A stretch of 64,000 nt of DNA from Oreocharis arfaki (Eukaryota > Chordata > Aves > Passeriformes > Paramythiidae). The stretch spans positions 1 to 64,000 of the forward strand of contig VZRR01012888.1 in NCBI GenBank assembly GCA_013398015.1, written 5' to 3'. The position numbers and the translations under genes were made by a program. Below are positions 24,841 through 37,954 of the stretch, one piece after another (position 1 is the stretch's first letter; each line of letters opens with the position of its first letter). The notes beneath the pieces were generated by a model. That model had not been told where the DNA came from. It saw only the letters and a list, made by a program, of their open reading frames with translations, and did no database searches.

Positions 24841-27146
24841 CTTTGCAGCAGTGAAACCTAATGATCCTTAGAGGATACAGCACTTTACCATGGTCAGCAT
24901 AACAGTTCCCAAATCCCTGGATTCTCCTGAAACAGAATGAGGGAGCAAATCACACTGTGCATATTTACACTGCAGTACCTTGGGAGGAGAGACTCCTAAT
25001 TTGATAATCAAGAGAGACACGCAGCTGCGCTAAACAGAAAAAGAAATTATCCAAATACGATTTGATGGCAGACATGGAAGTCTGCCAAAGGTGTAAAGAA
25101 TTCCTTGTGGAGAGTTAGATACTTGCCCCTTTTTCCGCATAGTCTCCTTCAGTTTAAGAAAAGCGGTTCAAATGTAATGTGATCTTTTTTTCTAAATCAC
25201 TTTTTTTTTGGTGTGTGTTAACCCAAGCACGTGTGTATGTGTTTAACTCTGATTTTGGTGGGAATTTGATGCAGCAGGAAGTTAAGTGCATGTGCTTTAC
25301 TAAGCAATGAGCTTCAGGAAAGTCCTGATCATCTCCCTTATCTGTAATCAGCCTGCTGATCCAAAGAAGGCAAAATTGGTGGAGAGGAAAAGCAGTAGAA
25401 GAGAGCAGTGCTGGACTAAGCTGGTCAAGCCTGAGGGAACATGTAGAGAGCCACCTAAGGAGATGGAAGCTGCAAGTAGCACCAAAATCTCCTTTAGTGC
25501 AGAGCTGGAGTATGAAAGACGTTCATTATTGATTGTATCTGATACCAGCAGAAACAAAGATTGAGGTTGTGAGAGCAAAGCCAGGTATGCAGCTTCCTGA
25601 AGTTTTGGAATCTGTGGCAATGGCTGAACAATTTCCTTCTCAGATGAGTGACAAAGCTGTACAGAAGCAGCTGGTTCCTAAGTAAGTGTGGTCTCAGCTG
25701 TTGTGTTTGTGTCACAGCAGTGGATGTGGCCATTTCACCACTCATGTACTCAAACCTTGAAAACAATTTAATAATGTAAAAATTTTCAGGTTTCAGTTAG
25801 AAATAGTTCTGGCTTGGGCCTGCTCTAGTAACAGATCTCACAGCTCATCCTCAGGACACTTTTTTGAGTGGAGGACCACATCTTGGTCAATACTAATCTA
25901 TTAGCAGTGTATGAACAAAATCCAGTTAAACTTTTCTTGCTGCTGTCCCTGATCAGAGGTTTTGCTGAGGTGCTGTAGCTGAAGGCTCCAACAGAAAATT
26001 ATGTCCCTTTCAGGTCTTGTGTTGGTACTTAATCTTTATTACTTTATCAGGAAATTGCATCACTTACCATGTTGGCTTTTTAAAAGATGAACAGTGTTAA
26101 GAGCTTTGGATGCAAACAGAAAATATAATGATGTCTGTATGGTCTTAATTTCTAAGTAAGTCTACAGAAAGGAGAAGCTAATGCAATAAGTCTGTGTCTG
26201 ACCTGCAATGACTTCCACTTTTAACAACCTTAAATACGGTTTTGCACAAGACAGCTGCATAAATCTTTGGGCAGAAAAGCAAAGAACAACCTGAAAACTA
26301 CAGGGGGCATGTTAGGCAGACTGAATGTAATCAGCTAAAATGGGATTTGGCTAGGACACTGGAATTAATTAAAAAAATATTATGTGGGAGTTGAATGACC
26401 AGAAGGAATGAGAATCCTGGTGGATGTCACTCTGGAGCGAGGGCAGGGCAGGCAGAGCACTGATCCACACTGTGCAGGAACACTGGCTCAGAGCTGACTC
26501 ACAGAAGGAAGGGCAGTGCCTTGCCTGATTTGTATTGAAGTGTGGTAGGTGTGACACGAGAAGTTGTTTATAGACTATTGCGAGAGTGATGCTTTTTGTC
26601 TGCTTCTTGTGCACCAGTAAAAGAGGGCAACCCACAATGAAGCAGCTGGTTTCCAGTAGATGAGATGTATAACTGAAAAAGAGCATACCTTCATTTTTCT
26701 TTATTGCTAGGCCTTGGGGAAGAAAGGTACTTAAACCTGGGGATTCACTTTGCCTGTCCAGAAAATAGGATAACAACCCTTTCTTACTAAAAACAATCTG
26801 AAGCTCAATTCCTTGCAAGGTGGTGTGATATTCTGGAAGTTTTCTAAGATGTTGAGTAAACCAGTCCTGTTCAAGCTTGAATGTCTTGGAGTCACAAGCT
26901 GTGAAGTGGTGGTGTCCACAGGGAACTAAAGCACACACTGGGAAACTGCTGATGTATTCATTTCGATTTCTGGGAGCATTTGATGAGGGTCCTACTGGTG
27001 AAATGAGACAGAAGTAAAGTCCAGACCTCTAGAATGTCATTTTTCCCTGAACTCAAAGTTGGAGATAATATTAAAATCCATTCCCCCATCTGCCCTATTG
27101 TTTTAAACCAACATCTCACAGCAAGAGTGAACTTCAGAAACAGGGA
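24841..27146. other. Unique non-coding sequence with the longest open frame of the window
   Basis: I recognise no gene or repeat here. The minus-strand frame 26,369-26,938 is open for 189 codons, the longest in the window. It has no recognisable domain, no signal peptide or membrane pattern that stands out, and an amino-acid make-up rich in Ser, Leu, His and Cys, which is common in chance frames. An 85-codon plus-strand frame at 25,307-25,564 is hydrophilic, but its opposite strand is open too. I do not call either as a gene. Confidence 0.5.
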
Positions 27147-28746
27147 TTTTTTTTTTCTCGTTTTCCTTCTCCCTGTTGAAACATAACTTGGGGAGAATGG
27201 AGGGGCCTAAAATTTGGTAAATCATACAAAAGATTTAGAGAGATCCTATTTTTTTCTTCCAAAATTCCTTTCCAGACGAGCAAATTGAACACTAAGTCAC
27301 TATAATTCCAGTTGTCCTGTGATTCAAGTATTTTGCAATTCCTTTATTATATTATAAATTTTAGAACCAGGGCTATACAGTTTTTTTGTAAAATTCTTTC
27401 TCCATGTGATTAGGCATGGCTCTGCCTTAGTGTGGGGATTAGGGCATGAAATTAGTGCCTTGTTTCTCTTTTCTGCATGTGGATTTCAGGCTTTTTCTGT
27501 TTTGCTCAGAGCAATAGCTCAAAGGGATCTACTCTGCTGCTTTTGTTGAGCACCAGCAGAGCCTGTCAGAGCAGCAGAGCATCTCTTACATTCAATACAC
27601 TTTCTAGGATGCTTTAGTGGGCATGGCTAAAATAAGGTAAAAATTCATGCTTTTCTAGTGAGCTCCTTCATGTTAAAGCCAAAGAAGAGGAGTTTTTTCT
27701 TTGATCTGCCTCCTTCAGAAAATGGATCACACATTCAGCAAAATAATACGTACGAATGTCAAATACGTGGTTATGGTTGTGCAATCATTCTGTTGAAGCA
27801 TACAGCAAAGTCGATTAATTGCAAGTTAACATTAAAGGAAATTTAAATCTTCTCTGTAATGCAGCTTATCTATTTTCTGTGTTAGCCTCAGGACTTAACC
27901 ACCTGGCAGGTACTTATTTATTGTGGTCTGAACTTGTACCTTAACACTTATTATAATTTCCAAAATATCATTTCATCATATCTACTCTTGTACATTTCTG
28001 TTTCGTAATGAGATTTTGTCAGAATATCTGCAGAAGATCTCTTTTTCCTCCCACACCAATTCTTGCCACTGTACAAGCTCAACTTAATCTGCTCCATGAA
28101 CAATTGCTTCTAAAAGCATTGAGGTGCTTTTAGCAGTTTCTTTGCTTATAGCATTGAAATACAGGTATGGATATTTCCTATGTCCTCCTTGGAGAAGCAT
28201 GATAATGCTTGGTTCAGAAAACAAAACATGCTGCACTCTTTTTTTTTTTTAAAAGACATTGATTCTTGTCTTGAACTTTCGTTTGATTTTAAAAAAGACA
28301 GCTCCATTTCTTAAGGGGAATGTGTAGTTGAGGAGATGAACTTATCAGTAAGAATTTGAACCTAAGTACAGTCAGATACCAGCAATTAAGAAAATGGTAC
28401 TTTTTTCNCTTTTTTTTTTTTAAAAGACATTGATTTTTGTCTTGAACTTTCGTTTGATTTTAAAAAAGACAGCTCCATTTCTTAAGGGGAATGTGTAGTT
28501 GAGGAGATGAACTTATCAGTAAGAATTTGAACCTAAGTACAGTCAGATACCAGCAATTAAGAAAATGGTACTTTTTTTCCTGTAAGGTATATTAACTGCA
28601 CAGCAAATATGAAGGAAACAATCACTATGGCAGGTCTTAGCAATCAGATAGAAATGAAATACAAAAAGGTCACGCAGGTTGCTCAGCTGAAGCAGTGCTC
28701 TCTCCTGCTGTAAATCAGTGAGGGTTATGTGTCAGATTTGACATAT
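27147..28746. repeat. Left copy of a gap-flanking duplication (probable contig overlap)
   Basis: This block is repeated at 28975-30403 in the same orientation. Bases 27147-28250 match 28975-30078 at a constant offset of 1828. After an extra 171 bp inside the left copy, the offset becomes 1657 and the match runs exactly to 28746, the last base before the N run. The lengths agree: 1600 minus 171 equals 1429. Apart from the 171-bp insert and the base at 28265, I noticed no other difference on reading. Both copies carry the same 62-codon frame (27658-27846 and 29486-29674), which matches nothing I know. Confidence 0.95.
28238..28579. repeat. 171-bp tandem duplication with an ambiguous base at the junction
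   Basis: Bases 28238-28407 and 28409-28579 are two copies of one segment that begins with C and twelve Ts followed by AAAAGACATT. A single N at 28408 marks the junction. The copies differ at 28265 (C) against 28436 (T), and in the final T run (6 against 7). The right copy agrees with the distal block at 30067-30236 at both positions. The pattern fits a second, smaller unmerged overlap, not a biological tandem repeat. Confidence 0.93.
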
Positions 28747-28974
28747 NNNNNNNNNNNNNNNNNNNNNNNNNNNNNNNNNNNNNNNNNNNNNNNNNNNNNN
28801 NNNNNNNNNNNNNNNNNNNNNNNNNNNNNNNNNNNNNNNNNNNNNNNNNNNNNNNNNNNNNNNNNNNNNNNNNNNNNNNNNNNNNNNNNNNNNNNNNNNN
28901 NNNNNNNNNNNNNNNNNNNNNNNNNNNNNNNNNNNNNNNNNNNNNNNNNNNNNNNNNNNNNNNNNNNNNNNNNN
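28747..28974. other. Assembly gap, 228 Ns
   Basis: The gap is an unbroken run of N. Its size is not a round default such as 100, so it was probably estimated by a scaffolder. It is flanked by the end and the start of the duplicated block. Three open frames that span it (28,715-29,120) are artefacts of untranslated Ns. Confidence 0.99.
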
Positions 28975-30403
28975 TTTTTTTTTTCTCGTTTTCCTTCTCC
29001 CTGTTGAAACATAACTTGGGGAGAATGGAGGGGCCTAAAATTTGGTAAATCATACAAAAGATTTAGAGAGATCCTATTTTTTTCTTCCAAAATTCCTTTC
29101 CAGACGAGCAAATTGAACACTAAGTCACTATAATTCCAGTTGTCCTGTGATTCAAGTATTTTGCAATTCCTTTATTATATTATAAATTTTAGAACCAGGG
29201 CTATACAGTTTTTTTGTAAAATTCTTTCTCCATGTGATTAGGCATGGCTCTGCCTTAGTGTGGGGATTAGGGCATGAAATTAGTGCCTTGTTTCTCTTTT
29301 CTGCATGTGGATTTCAGGCTTTTTCTGTTTTGCTCAGAGCAATAGCTCAAAGGGATCTACTCTGCTGCTTTTGTTGAGCACCAGCAGAGCCTGTCAGAGC
29401 AGCAGAGCATCTCTTACATTCAATACACTTTCTAGGATGCTTTAGTGGGCATGGCTAAAATAAGGTAAAAATTCATGCTTTTCTAGTGAGCTCCTTCATG
29501 TTAAAGCCAAAGAAGAGGAGTTTTTTCTTTGATCTGCCTCCTTCAGAAAATGGATCACACATTCAGCAAAATAATACGTACGAATGTCAAATACGTGGTT
29601 ATGGTTGTGCAATCATTCTGTTGAAGCATACAGCAAAGTCGATTAATTGCAAGTTAACATTAAAGGAAATTTAAATCTTCTCTGTAATGCAGCTTATCTA
29701 TTTTCTGTGTTAGCCTCAGGACTTAACCACCTGGCAGGTACTTATTTATTGTGGTCTGAACTTGTACCTTAACACTTATTATAATTTCCAAAATATCATT
29801 TCATCATATCTACTCTTGTACATTTCTGTTTCGTAATGAGATTTTGTCAGAATATCTGCAGAAGATCTCTTTTTCCTCCCACACCAATTCTTGCCACTGT
29901 ACAAGCTCAACTTAATCTGCTCCATGAACAATTGCTTCTAAAAGCATTGAGGTGCTTTTAGCAGTTTCTTTGCTTATAGCATTGAAATACAGGTATGGAT
30001 ATTTCCTATGTCCTCCTTGGAGAAGCATGATAATGCTTGGTTCAGAAAACAAAACATGCTGCACTCTTTTTTTTTTTTAAAAGACATTGATTTTTGTCTT
30101 GAACTTTCGTTTGATTTTAAAAAAGACAGCTCCATTTCTTAAGGGGAATGTGTAGTTGAGGAGATGAACTTATCAGTAAGAATTTGAACCTAAGTACAGT
30201 CAGATACCAGCAATTAAGAAAATGGTACTTTTTTTCCTGTAAGGTATATTAACTGCACAGCAAATATGAAGGAAACAATCACTATGGCAGGTCTTAGCAA
30301 TCAGATAGAAATGAAATACAAAAAGGTCACGCAGGTTGCTCAGCTGAAGCAGTGCTCTCTCCTGCTGTAAATCAGTGAGGGTTATGTGTCAGATTTGACA
30401 TAT
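28975..30403. repeat. Right copy of the gap-flanking duplication
   Basis: This 1429-bp block begins at the first base after the gap, in the same run of ten Ts that starts the left copy at 27147. It ends in GACATAT, the last bases of the left copy. Beyond 30403 the sequence continues as unique DNA. This copy has a single version of the 171-bp segment and no ambiguous base, so it is probably the more accurate version of the locus. Confidence 0.95.
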
Positions 30404-33400
30404 GAGCATGTGTCAAATAGACTTTTCTTGGCCTTAAAAAAAAAAAAAGGAGAAATCGGGGTCTACAGAAAGAGCAGAGACACAGTATTACGTGTGGGGA
30501 AATAGAAATTCTGGGGGTGGGACTGGTACATTGTGTCTCTTACTGGGTTTATTCGAGTAGCTGAGCAGCTTGAAGCAATATGGAAGAAATAAAAGCTTGA
30601 CAAAACATTGCTAAAATAGGTCTAGAGGAACAGAGAAATTGACAGGTGAATAGAGGAACCAGGCTGCCAAAAGATGTTTCAAACCAAGTGTATTTGTTTT
30701 TTGGTTTTCAGAACGGAGTGTCTTGAAGACACAAGATGCAAGGCAGGTTATTGTGTAGTTGCTGGGGTTAAGAGAAGGGAAAAGATGAACTGAGGATTTG
30801 TGCATAAGCTTGTGTGGGAGAAAGCCAGCCCTCTGCTTGTGCATCAGCCTGGAAATGAATCTCTGTTGACAGAGATTTCTCTCAGTGTAGAATCAGAGAA
30901 AATAAAATTTCATACCCGTTTCCACTTAAAATCACTGAAAAAACATTGCGAGCCAGATGAGGGGCATTAAAGAATGTTAAGAATGCTTAAAAATGGTTGC
31001 TGAACTTTCTGCACACCTGGAAGATGCCCTTCCACCTGACATTTCCAAGCTCAGTCCAGAATAATGTCTACATAGAAAGAAAATCCTGTCAAAACAAACA
31101 AAACATTGTATTTTCAATCTGTGCCGCCTATTCACCTCCCAGTAACAGCTATCCATGGGCAGGCTGAGACAGAACCCATATAATAGAACACAAAATAATA
31201 ACCACAAGGGTTTATAAAGTTATTTTCTGTAGGATTGGATGCTGTTAGGTTACTGGGCAGTTGAGGTGGGTCTGTACCTAAAAGATCTCACACATTTCTG
31301 TGCCCACCAGGAGGCACCAGAACCAGAGACTGAATTATCTGTGACAATTTTGAGAGTATTTTGAAATCTTTACAGGATTAAGGAATTTTTCAAATGTAAA
31401 TGAGGCTTTATATTGAAACTTTATGCATCTATATTAAAAGGAAAGTGTTTTCCAAGATTTTAGTACTCCTTTCCCTAGTTTTTTTTGAAGAGGGATATGA
31501 AGGGTTTCAAGATGACACCTATCATTTTATTTTGATAAATCCCCTGTGGTGAGTGCTCTGAAGTAGAGAAGAACATAGTAGTAAAGAACTGTTGACGGAA
31601 AACACGAACAGCAGTGAGAGGATGGATGGACTGAAGTTGGAAACCGGGCTAGATAAATCTAAGGCAATTTAAAGGAATTAAGAGCATGTACTAAAATTGA
31701 CAAATTAGTGATAAGAAAACCAGAAAAACAGGATTAGAGTTCAACACTGGGAGAAGACATGGCCTTGTGGATAGCTGATAATAAGGAGTGTAATATGGCT
31801 GCTGAAACACGGCAGAAGTGATTCGATCTCGGTGTTAAGACAGTGTAATTTGACAAACTGAACCTGAGAAAGGACAACAAACGTAGAGCTGTGTGCACAG
31901 GACACAGAGAGGAGGCGGTCACAAAGTTTATGAAGTGCAGAAGCAGCCAGGAGGGCTGTAGCTCTCGAGGAGGAAGCTTCCTGACATCCCAGGGACTCCT
32001 GATCTCAAAAGCAGCCCTTGTGCTGCTGAGGCTGTGGTGGAGCCCTGCAGAAGAGCTGGTGAAGCCTGCACAGGTCAGAGCTCTTGAAGGGAACTCCAAG
32101 GCAGCACATGGGGGCTGAGCAGGGCTTACAGGGGAACTCAGCTCAGTTCATTATGGCAGCCACTGGAGCTCAGAGAAGCCTGCAAAACTTTCAGGAATCC
32201 CTTTGGAATTGCAGGCTGGCTGATAATGTCCCCAGGGTCCCAGGCCTGTAGGGAAGAGCCTTCCTTCAGAGAGGAAAGGTAACAGTCCCCCGAGGGTATC
32301 TGTTGTTTTCCTCAGCCTCTCCAAGGACTCAGACTATTCCGAGGTGATTGGCTTGGAGCTGGGTACTGTATCTTGGCAAAAATATGTGATATTTCTTGTA
32401 CTGCTGTCATGAAAGGCAAGCTTTAAAAATTCAGGAGTCTGGCACGAATAGAAGCAGATATCTGGACTGCTAGATTCCATGATCTATTTCAAACATCCTT
32501 GACAGAGGCATGCTATGAATGTTTTCAGGCTTTTCCCCTAATAATTTTTGATGCTGTCACCTTATTTATATAGCTGAGCTTGGCAGCTCATGTGTTTCCA
32601 TGAAAATGCTATAAAAAGTGTCAGGAAAAAAATAGTATAATTCAGTTTAAAAAGGCAATTAATCAAGAGACTTGAATCTACTGGAAATGAGGCTTCATTA
32701 GTTCCAGGGCTCAGGAACTGTTTGTTCCCTACTAAATTTTAAAATATAAGGCATTTTATATTAAAAAAGGAAGAAAACAAAGAAGACCACACTGGACTGA
32801 AATTGGTCACCCCCTTGAAACACCCTTGCCTTTTCACATGCCAAATGCAGTGCAGCCAGAACAAAACAACTGCTGTCTGAATGAACTTGAGGTTGCCCAC
32901 GCTGGGTTAACAGAGACAGAGATATTCCCACTAGGACGTGGTTGTTTTCCTTCTCAACCATCTCAGCAAGTCATGAACCTGAAAGAGAACTCCTAGGGAG
33001 GGCTCATTCTTCAGGCACTCTGCAATTGTCATCTTTTTGCTTTTATATGTGCTGTAGAAGTGTTCTGCAGCAGAAAAAGTTTGAAGAGCAGCTTTTGAAG
33101 TGCAAGGAGAAATCAATCAATTAAAAGCTGTTATGAAGATAAGAGCAATGCTGCCTGCCTTTCATGGTATCTTTGTTCAGCACCTAAAAGTGAAAGGTTC
33201 AGATCTAACCAGTCTCAGGCACAATAATTTGAATTTATATTTGTTTGTGGCTTAGTAGATGATGTGGAATCTGGCTATACATTCAATTTGAAAGGAGTCC
33301 ACTGAGGTCTCAGCATAAAAATACATTTGGTGAAACTGCCTTTGTATTCCATGATAAAAGGGATTGTGTGCAACCAGCTCTTAATTCCAGTTTTGACAAA

Positions 33401-36400
33401 TTGGTTTGATTTGTCCTTCTAAGGACATTAAAAGATGACCATTAAAGAACTCGGAAGCAAAGGATGTGTTTCAATGTAAATAAACATTCAAGTCATAATT
33501 ATTAAGTTTCTAAGTTGCTGGAAAATACAGTAAGCACAAGTAAGTGAACAGCATCATTTTAGTATCAGGATTTGCTGCCTTTACTATGATTACCTTCTAA
33601 CAGTAAATTGGAGAAGAAAAAACCAAAACCATACAAGCAGAGTTCTGCTTTCTGTACTGGCCCCTTTGGTTATTGCCAAGCATTTTTTGCACAGATTATA
33701 AAAGGAAAATTTCCTAATTAATTTTATTTTAAAATATTTTAATGACATAGGACATGCATTTAGGAAAGTTTAAAAACTGGTTTGAAGAACAAAAACAAAA
33801 AAAAAGTGTTCATGATTATATTTGTGAAAGTAACAAATAGGCACAACACTGCCTCTTTGAAGCTGAGAAACCTGGCAATTCATATGCAACAAGGTTGTTT
33901 TTATTCAAGAAACCTTTAAGTCAGGCTTCTAAGCAAATTCTAAATTTGGAGTACTTAATGTTTCGAGAGGCCTCACTTGCAGAAGCTCCATAAGAATACA
34001 GTCTGCTCTGCTCTGAGAGCACATTTTCAGTGACATGCTTGCATGGTACAGATGTTTGCACACACGTATTTTGTGGAACCAGCTGATTTGCACCATTTAT
34101 TTCACATTTTTGTATAGACTGGTGCTAACGGGTGTTTCACATCCCCAGCTTGCTGGCAAGCATCTCCGTTCATCTCAGGGTGACCTTCAAGAGCAGGTGT
34201 CTGTGAAATGTGGTGACCTGAAGCTGCATCACTCACGGGGAGGGCTGGGGCTCTGAAAGGCAGCACATTTTGCATGAACACATCCCACACCCATGAATGT
34301 TCTTGCCAGGAAACATTTGCTGGAGTATATGCTAAGAATGCAATCCCATCAGCACAAACTGGAGTAGATCCTCCTCATCTGAAAACTCAGATGAATCCTT
34401 TTTATGTTCTTCAGGTAGATAATTAATGGTTGATGTAGAGAATACCTAGTATTAGTATTCTGTGACTTTTTTCTTCAGTCCCAAGTTTTCTGAGGGGCTT
34501 CAGGATTTCCCACGTGGAATTGGAAATATTCATTCTTCTGTGGGTTTTCTGTGGCAAGGCTAGCTTTTTTTTGTCAAACTAGCTTACAGCAGGACATGCC
34601 CTGTGCAATATCACTGGATGCCTTTTCAGCTTCTGCCTGTTGTCATCTCCAACAGCAGGGTAGGAGGGGAGTGTATTGAATTTCAGTATGTGTGCCTATG
34701 AGATTAGCCAGCTTTGCCTCTTTCTCTTAAACAGACAGTATTCTGAGTTTGTGATGCCATCAGAGACTTTCAAATCAAGCATTTTGTTCAATTGCCTCCA
34801 AGTATTACCATGAAATAACAGGCTGAGAAATAGTGGCTTCTTAAATTCAGCTGTCTCCAAAAAAGTTACCAAATGTAAGGTATACCATAAATGAGGTGAT
34901 TCTTCAATCAGCAGCAAGCTGATGCCCGTAATTTCTTTGATCTGATGTGATTAATCACATGAAGAGGGGATATATCAAATTAGAAAACTCTCAAGGGGTT
35001 TGACTATTCCACGGGGAAGAGAGGCAGAGTGGAGATGAGTCATGTACCTCATGCCAATTCTGCATTTTGATAGCTCACACTTCACAAAGCAGTAACAGAC
35101 TCTGGATGATATAATTGTCTAAGCCTTTATTTTAGGAATTGCTATGTGGTTGTGGATGAGTGTACACCAAAACCCCTGTTTAGGAGAAGTCACTAGAATG
35201 TGATACTTTCCCTGGCATTAGTGAGAAGGGGCATTCAAGCAGATCTTTCCCCTTGTGGAATGCCCCAGGCTGGCCAAAGCCATGGAGTGATGACAGCCAG
35301 GAGAAAGCTGCATCCTTGTCACTGCACTACTGTAATAGACAATGATGAGGTGGTATTTTAAACATATTAAACACATTGAATTTTGGGATTTTTTTTTTCT
35401 ATCACTTCATTAAATTTGGTCTGTCTGGGGCTGCCCCAGGATTAGATCAAGAAGCAAATAAATATTAGAGAATAAAGCAAGCTAGAAAAGACAGGAAGTA
35501 CTTGAAATATATTGAAGTTTTAAGTCACTCTTTGGTTTTGGCCATACTTTTTCCTAGTTTGAATAGCTAGATGACTGCATTTGATCTGATTCCCATGTTT
35601 TGCTATCATCATTTTCTGGTCACAGAATTGTGGAATAATTTGTTATAGATGGGTGTCTGGAGGCCAATCATTTGCTCAAAACGGAGTTGATTTACCAATT
35701 TAATAAAAATTTTTGCTTTCTTGATCTCGTTCTTGAAGCAAAGGTAGGGTAACTCCCATACTTGTCATTTTCTCTAACAAAACAGTGGCAAAAACTTCCT
35801 TATTGATGCAAAAACATTACAAAAACCTTACTAAATACAGTTCTGTGACTTCTTTTTTTTTTTGTTTTTGTAAATTTTATTTGTCTGGTCCCTTCAAACT
35901 TGCATAACTATTGTTACTGATTTTTTTCCTATTCACCTTAACATTCCTTGGCTTGTGGACTAGAGCTTGTAAGGAGCAAGAAAATGGGAGCTTTTTCTTC
36001 TGTTTCAGTTTTCTGAGACCTCACTTCTGCAATAGTTGTAGAACAAGAGTTCTGCTTTTCCTGGGAGCAAATGCTGTTTCAGTACAGATGTTCTGAAATA
36101 AGGTAGTTATTCATGTGTGCATACATGCAAAAATATATTCCCATATTTCACAGGCCCAACCAATTGCATATGAATGTGACTCCTGGGAATAAAATCAAAC
36201 TTTATATGCTTCTGAAGAAGTTGTTTTCTGTTTTGACTTAGAAACTTAGCCCTGAGCTTGTAATTGCTGGTTTATGTTGGCTCACATAAATATACAGAAA
36301 AAGAAATCCAGGGCTCAAGGGAGTAGAGAAATGATAAAATAGAAGCCTGAGATACAAAGAAAACTAGAATTAGTGGTGGCTTTAGTAATCTGCTTGTTGC

Positions 36401-37954
36401 AGAATATTATGAAATGGAGACAAATAGTATATTCAAATGAGATTTATTTTATTAACCAGTTACACCAATTAAAACTCCACCAACATTAGAATATGGATCT
36501 ATGGTGTCAAGTGGAATTGATACTACCCAAATGACTCAAGAATTCCCAAGATTTTGGAAAGGGTAGCTCAGCTGGTCTGTGGGTTATGGTAAAAACAGGT
36601 TTTCAGCTGTACCTCCATATCTTATCTTTATCCGTAGAACAATGGAATCCTATTTCATGGGAGTACCCAGTCATGGTCACAGTTTTAAATAAATTTTCAA
36701 AGGCTTAGATTAGAAAAACTGCCTAGGGGTGAGTACTCCCTTCTTTTTTCTCATAGCTAGATTGAATCTGGCTCTTCTGGCTGTTTCCATGTATGCTTTT
36801 TTCACTAGAGGTTCTCGGAATACTAACGGTGTTAGAAATATAATGACAGAAATATCTGTTTTATTTTTTTAAAAGTCTTTTTCCAATCTGATTTCTCTGC
36901 TATATATCCAAGTTATTTCTCTGCTAAACTGCTTCTGCTTTCCCTCACTTGAGTGTTTTGGTTTAGTGGCAACTTGTTAATGAAGTTGAAGTGATTCACT
37001 GAAATCAAGAGGAGAGAAAACAGCTTTTATGAGGATTATACATTTTTCACCTCCTTAGGATAGATGTAGTTACCCAAGCTAGACTTAAGCCATTATTTCA
37101 ATGATTTTCTACATCCTATTAAGATGATAGCTAACAGCAAAATCCAGCCTAGGTTTAGTCTTGTCTAAAGTAAATTTTTCTGACAGTTCATCTGCTTGGA
37201 TTGTACCTTAAACTCCATCCAGACAGGTTGAACTGCCAGTTTGGTATCAAGTCCTTTTTAAGTGAGGGTAATCTCTGTTAACAGCATGGTAATATTCAGT
37301 CCTAGCCACTTTCAGTGCTTCCCTATCTGTAGAAAGGCAGAAATAAATTATTACTTAAGGGTACAATGAAGAATGAGCTAATTTTGGCCATGACTTCATA
37401 TTCACAAAAGATAAGAGAGAATTAATGCATTAGTTTTTTTTTCTTAAAGAATTTGTTCATCTAATTTTCTGCATTTAATCTTTCTAGTTTCAAGTCTATC
37501 TGCATACAACAGATGCACAGAAAAGCACTTAAATGTGAACTGTATCTTAGAACAAACACCTATTTATGATTATTCCTGATTCCCATCATTGTGTGCCATT
37601 GCAGTGTAATTCACATTACGGCTCACACTTACAGATGTGGCAGGAGAGGCTCGGTAATATCTGTGATGGTGTGGGGGAAACTGCCTTTACATTCTTTTAA
37701 CTTTTTTCTAGAAGAATGCTTTTAAGTTTTTTTTTTTTTCAGACTTCATTTTATTGAAAAATTGACCACCCACACATTTGCTAATGCACTTCCTTGTGGG
37801 AAATACTTGGTTTAGTGGTGGCGTGTGTGGAGGATGCTGATGTCTTTTGGTGCTATTGCACCTGTTTTGCAAAGGAGAGAACATCTAGTGGTGTCTAGTG
37901 ATCTTCCTTTTTCCTTTTTAATGTAAATGTCATGTTTTTCCCTTGGTTTTGCAG
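30404..37954. other. Unique non-coding sequence
   Basis: About 7.5 kb of AT-rich sequence. The patch at 31,730-32,110 is somewhat GC-richer and open on both strands (121 codons minus, 75 plus), with no recognisable product. Homopolymer runs of T or A occur near 30,436, 35,850 and 37,728. I saw no retroelement or RNA gene. Confidence 0.55.

Noticed and set aside
25260..25300. Resemblance to another bird/reptile fold-back repeat (GTTAAGTGCATGTGC)
   Set aside because: Too short and one-armed to distinguish from chance.
28715..29120. Open frames of 92 to 131 codons
   Set aside because: They exist only because the 228 Ns contain no stop codons.
27658..29674. Two identical 62-codon frames (27,658-27,846 and 29,486-29,674), as if a duplicated gene
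   Set aside because: They are the same locus seen twice through the probable false duplication, and the peptide has no recognisable features.
31734..32099. 121-codon minus-strand frame
   Set aside because: The opposite strand is also open, and there is no recognisable motif or flanking splice structure.
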